Shown here: positions 60,795-64,000 of the stretch, in pieces | Layout of the letters: every line of letters starts with the position of its first letter | How positions within the stretch are numbered: position 1 is the stretch's first letter | Assembly (NCBI GenBank): GCA_014649555.1 | Contig: BMTG01000010.1 | Location: 248,001-312,000 of the forward strand | From: Streptomyces globisporus | Lineage (GTDB): Bacteria > Actinomycetota > Actinomycetes > Streptomycetales > Streptomycetaceae | DNA length: 64,000 nucleotides | Direction: 5' to 3' | Program-made: the position numbers and the translations under genes | Notes under the pieces: generated by a model | Seen by the model: only the letters and a program-made list of their open reading frames with translations | Database searches by the model: none | Told to the model about the DNA's origin: nothing

Positions 60795-62459
60795 TCAGCC
60801 TCGCGTGAGCTTCTTGTACGTGGCGCGGTGCGGGCGGGCCGCGTCCGCACCGAGACGCTCGATCTTGTTCTTCTCGTACGACTCGAAGTTGCCCTCGAAC
60901 CAGTACCACTTGGAGTCACCCTCGTAGGCGAGGATGTGCGTGGCGACCCGGTCCAGGAACCAGCGGTCGTGGGAGATGACCACGGCCGCACCGGGGAACT
61001 CCAGCAGCGCGTTCTCGAGCGAGGACAGGGTCTCCACGTCGAGGTCGTTGGTGGGCTCGTCGAGGAGCAGCAGGTTGCCGCCCTCCTTGAGCGTCAGCGC
61101 CAGGTTGAGGCGGTTGCGCTCACCACCGGAGAGGACGCCCGCCGGCTTCTGCTGGTCCGGGCCCTTGAAGCCGAACGCGGAGACGTAGGCGCGGGACGGC
61201 ATCTCGACCTGGCCGACGTTGATGTAGTCCAGCTCGTCCGAGACGACGGCCCAGAGCGTCTTCTTCGGGTCGATGTTGGCGCGGGACTGGTCGACGTAGG
61301 AGATCTTGACCGTGTCGCCGATCTTGACCGAGCCGCTGTCGGGGGTCTCCAGGCCCTGGATCATCTTGAACAGCGTGGTCTTGCCCGCGCCGTTCGGACC
61401 GATGACGCCGACGATGCCGTTACGGGGCAGCGTGAACGACAGGTCGTCGATGAGGACCTTGTCACCGAAGGCCTTCGAGAGGTTCTCGACCTCGACCACG
61501 ATGGAACCGAGCCGGGGGCCCGGCGGGATCTGGATCTCCTCGAAGTCCAGCTTCCGCATCTTGTCGGCCTCGGCCGCCATCTCCTCGTACCGGGCGAGCC
61601 GGGCCTTGGACTTGGTCTGGCGCCCCTTGGCGTTCGACCGCACCCACTCCAGCTCCTCCTTGAGGCGCTTCTGGCGCTTCTCGTCCTTGCGGCCCTCGAC
61701 CTTGAGGCGGGTGGCCTTCTTGTCGAGGTAGGTGGAGTAGTTGCCCTCGTAGGGGATCGCGCGGCCGCGGTCGAGTTCGAGGATCCACTCGGCGACGTTG
61801 TTGAGGAAGTACCGGTCGTGGGTGACGGCGACGACGGCACCCGCGTACTTCGAGAGGTGCTGCTCCAGCCAGTTCACCGACTCGGCGTCCAGGTGGTTGG
61901 TGGGCTCGTCGAGGAGGAGCAGGTCCGGGGCCTCGATGAGGAGCTTGCAGAGCGCCACGCGGCGCTTCTCGCCACCGGAGAGGTTGGTGACCGGCCAGTC
62001 GCCGGGCGGGCAGCCCAGGGCGTCCATGGCCTGCTCCAGCTGGGCGTCCAGGTCCCACGCGTTGGCGTGGTCCAGGTCCTCCTGGAGCTTGCCCATCTCC
62101 TCCATCAGCGCGTCGGAGTAGTCGGTCGCCATCAGCTCGGCGACCTCGTTGAAGCGGTGGAGCTTCCCCATGATCTCGGCGGCGCCGTCCTGGACGTTCT
62201 CCAGGACGGTCTTCGACTCGTCGAGCTTCGGCTCCTGCATGAGGATGCCGACGGTGAAGCCGGGCGACAGGAACGCGTCGCCGTTGGACGGCTGCTCCAG
62301 ACCCGCCATGATCTTCAGCACCGTGGACTTACCGGCGCCGTTGGGGCCCACGACACCGATCTTCGCGCCGGGCAGGAAGTTCAGGTTGACGTCATCGAGA
62401 ATCACCTTGTCGCCGTGCGCTTTGCGCGTCTTGCGCATGGTGTAGATGTACTCAGCCAA
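60795..62459 (-). CDS. ettA: Energy-dependent translational throttle EttA
   Basis: A 554-aa ABC-F protein, the normal length. It begins MAEYIYTMRKTRKAHGDKVIL with a TTG start at 62459. Both nucleotide-binding domains are complete: GVVGPNGAGKSTVLKI, NLSGGEKRRVAL and LLLLDEPTNHLD in the first, then GVIGPNGAGKTTLFKM, VLSGGERNRLNL and LLLLDEPTNDLD in the second. The P-site tRNA interaction linker (EGRKDEKRQKRLKEELEWVR) and the short arm insertion lie between them. In E. coli EttA binds the ribosomal E site and gates translation initiation by ATP/ADP ratio. It has no membrane domain. It is the first gene of a three-gene unit. Confidence 0.95.
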   Translation of the reverse strand: MAEYIYTMRKTRKAHGDKVILDDVNLNFLPGAKIGVVGPNGAGKSTVLKIMAGLEQPSNGDAFLSPGFTVGILMQEPKLDESKTVLENVQDGAAEIMGKLHRFNEVAELMATDYSDALMEEMGKLQEDLDHANAWDLDAQLEQAMDALGCPPGDWPVTNLSGGEKRRVALCKLLIEAPDLLLLDEPTNHLDAESVNWLEQHLSKYAGAVVAVTHDRYFLNNVAEWILELDRGRAIPYEGNYSTYLDKKATRLKVEGRKDEKRQKRLKEELEWVRSNAKGRQTKSKARLARYEEMAAEADKMRKLDFEEIQIPPGPRLGSIVVEVENLSKAFGDKVLIDDLSFTLPRNGIVGVIGPNGAGKTTLFKMIQGLETPDSGSVKIGDTVKISYVDQSRANIDPKKTLWAVVSDELDYINVGQVEMPSRAYVSAFGFKGPDQQKPAGVLSGGERNRLNLALTLKEGGNLLLLDEPTNDLDVETLSSLENALLEFPGAAVVISHDRWFLDRVATHILAYEGDSKWYWFEGNFESYEKNKIERLGADAARPHRATYKKLTRG

Positions 62460-62584
62460 GAGAAACCGTCCGGCAGCAATAGAGGTGTGGGCAGATACAC
62501 CCATCTTGCCTGACACCCGCCCCCGGACGGAAACCCGTCCACCCACCGGCACCGGAACCCCGGTCACCACTTGTGGAGGGGTGT

Positions 62585-64000
62585 TCACTCACCGTCGGTG
62601 TGCGGCTTCTTCCTGCGGAGGGCGAAGACCGCGCCACCGCCCACGACGAGCAGTCCGATGGCGACGGCGGCGAGCATCGGGGTGGCACTGGAGCCACCCG
62701 TGGCGGCGAGGTCGCCCTCAAGACCCGACGAGGCCGAGCCGGTCGTGGCCGGGACGGACCGCTCGGCGCTCTGCGTGCCGACGTCGTTGCCCGCGCCGCC
62801 CGCCTCCTCGCTCGCCTGCTCCAGGACGCTGCCGCTGGTGGCGCAGTCCAGCACCCCGGTGAAGGTACGGCTGAACCCGGCGGGCCCGGTGACGGTGACG
62901 TCGTACGCCTGGTCCTCGGCGACGGGGACGGTGACCGTGCTGGTCCCCCCGGCGGCGACGGTGTGCTCCTCACCGGCCAGCTCGAAGGTGAACGGCTCGT
63001 CGCCCCGGTTGGCGGCCGTGACGTCCACCCCGCCCTTCGCGCAGTTCTTCCGGGCGGTCACCGCGGGGGCGGCGCCGGTCTCGGCCCAGGTGGCGGTGGC
63101 CCGGGCGGAGACGGTCGACTCGCTGGAACCGGCCAGGATCTGGGTCTGGGTGCGGCCCGTCCCGGCGAAGGCCCGGCCGACCGGTACGGAGGTGGTGGCC
63201 TGGACGGTCAGCGACGCGGTGCCGTCCGCGGTGTCCTTCGGCACGGCGAAGTAGAGCCGGTCGCCGTCGGACGCCTCGGTGACCGGGGCCCCCTTCTTGT
63301 CGGTGACCCGGACGCCGCTGGCGGCCGCGTCCACCGGGGGCGACACCGAGACCTGGCCCGCGGCGGTGCGGACGGTCACGGGACCGATCGGCTCTCCGGC
63401 CCGGCCGGAGACGGCGGCCGGCTCCAGGGTCAGCGAGGTCCGGGGCTCCTTCTCCTGACGGGCGCTGCGCTGCAGCCAGTCGGCGAGCTTCTCCGCCTGC
63501 TTGTCCGACGCGGTGACGTCGGCGTTGTCCGAGTAGCGCCAGATGGCGACCTGGGTGCCGGCGGCGGCGGTCCGCTCCGTCAGCGGGCCGGTACCGGCCG
63601 CATCGGCGAGCGCGGCCAGGTCGTCGACCTGCGGGTAGGAGTGCTGGAGGATCCAGCGGATCTTCCCCGCGTTCCGGTTGGTGCCGAGCGAGGTCTCGGC
63701 CCAGGGGGTCTCCAGGTACTTCGCCTGGTCCTGGGTGGGGTTGTGGAGGTCGATGCAGTAGGTCTTGAGCTTGCCGCCGCCGTCCACGGTCATCTCGAAC
63801 AGTCCGGCGGGCAGTTCCTGGGTCCGGGCGGGCGCGCCGCCCTCCCCTGCGATGCGGAGCACGGCGCTGTCGAAGGTCTTCAGTCCGTCGAGCACGGCGG
63901 CCGCGCCGCCGTGCTGCCGACTGGTGTCGTCGGCGGCCGCAGGTCCGGCGCCGACGAGCGCGGCGGCCGCGACGAGACCGGAGACCAGCAGCACGGCGAC
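62585..64000 (-). CDS. Thioester-domain LAXTG surface protein, 5' end beyond window
   Basis: At least 471 residues are visible; the frame is open to the right edge, and the last bases encode the hydrophobic core of a signal peptide (VAVLLVSGLVAAAALVGA, cleavage near GPAAADD). A TQXA-type thioester domain follows: the Cys in KTYCIDLHNPT and the Gln in AGTQVAIWRYSDN would form the internal bond used by Gram-positive adhesins to bind host or surface targets. Two Ig-like or beta modules fill the middle. The C-terminus has the sortase E-type sorting signal LAATG, a span (LAAVAIGLLVVGGGAVFAL) and a basic tail RRKKPH. It is probably anchored to the cell wall of aerial hyphae or spores; the last point is inference. 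Confidence 0.88.
   Translation of the reverse strand, partial: VAVLLVSGLVAAAALVGAGPAAADDTSRQHGGAAAVLDGLKTFDSAVLRIAGEGGAPARTQELPAGLFEMTVDGGGKLKTYCIDLHNPTQDQAKYLETPWAETSLGTNRNAGKIRWILQHSYPQVDDLAALADAAGTGPLTERTAAAGTQVAIWRYSDNADVTASDKQAEKLADWLQRSARQEKEPRTSLTLEPAAVSGRAGEPIGPVTVRTAAGQVSVSPPVDAAASGVRVTDKKGAPVTEASDGDRLYFAVPKDTADGTASLTVQATTSVPVGRAFAGTGRTQTQILAGSSESTVSARATATWAETGAAPAVTARKNCAKGGVDVTAANRGDEPFTFELAGEEHTVAAGGTSTVTVPVAEDQAYDVTVTGPAGFSRTFTGVLDCATSGSVLEQASEEAGGAGNDVGTQSAERSVPATTGSASSGLEGDLAATGGSSATPMLAAVAIGLLVVGGGAVFALRRKKPHTDGE

Overview
The window is high-GC actinobacterial chromosome with Streptomyces-type features: strong GC bias at third codon positions, frequent GTG and TTG starts, mycothiol-linked proteins, an LAXTG sortase substrate and duplicated aminopeptidase N. 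From recall, not from a search, several gene neighbourhoods (asd, pepN, malQ, the csnR-K operon, the pknG island) match the core of Streptomyces chromosomes. No rRNA, tRNA, CRISPR array, insertion sequence or prophage was seen.

Layout. 1-3.9 kb is worn accessory DNA: a gene cut by the window edge, a 3' remnant of a Vat/CatB-type acetyltransferase, an unrecognised 557-aa protein with a C-terminal PH-like domain, a small membrane protein broken by an amber codon and fused to a DUF397 remnant, and a frameshifted short-chain dehydrogenase. 4-12.1 kb holds an HTH regulator divergent from an NCS2 purine-type permease, VOC and GNAT enzymes, an Rv2466c-like mycothiol-dependent reductase, a first PepN and a DUF559-like protein. 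12.4-21.6 kb has a secreted subtilase, asd, a MazF/ribbon-helix-helix toxin-antitoxin pair, a DUF1203 protein, a second PepN and a small secreted protein whose ribosome binding site lies in a long hairpin. 21.7-32 kb has allantoicase with a LysR regulator, a small membrane protein, malQ translationally coupled to a 12-residue-repeat protein, a secreted GH84-type hexosaminidase, an HNH nuclease and an MscS channel.

32.2-39 kb is the csnR-E-F-G-H-K operon for chitosan-oligosaccharide uptake, with a perfect palindrome in front of the ROK repressor gene. It has no ATPase of its own; in this family MsiK supplies it. 39.3-50.5 kb is a seven-gene signalling island: GlnX membrane protein, GlnH binding protein, a coiled-coil protein, PknG kinase, PP2C phosphatase, a VWA protein and an FHA protein. 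It pairs a predicted amino-acid sensor with a kinase/phosphatase/FHA relay, and zinc ribbons recur in three of its proteins. This is the most interesting system in the window.

50.6-64 kb holds a PCMT-like methyltransferase divergent from a group II truncated haemoglobin, a three-gene ABC system with two giant FtsX-type permeases, a minus-strand run of ettA, an acyl-CoA thioesterase and a hypothetical gene, and a sortase-anchored thioester-domain surface protein cut by the right edge. Strong hairpin terminators separate many units, and short tandem duplications occur just after several stop codons.
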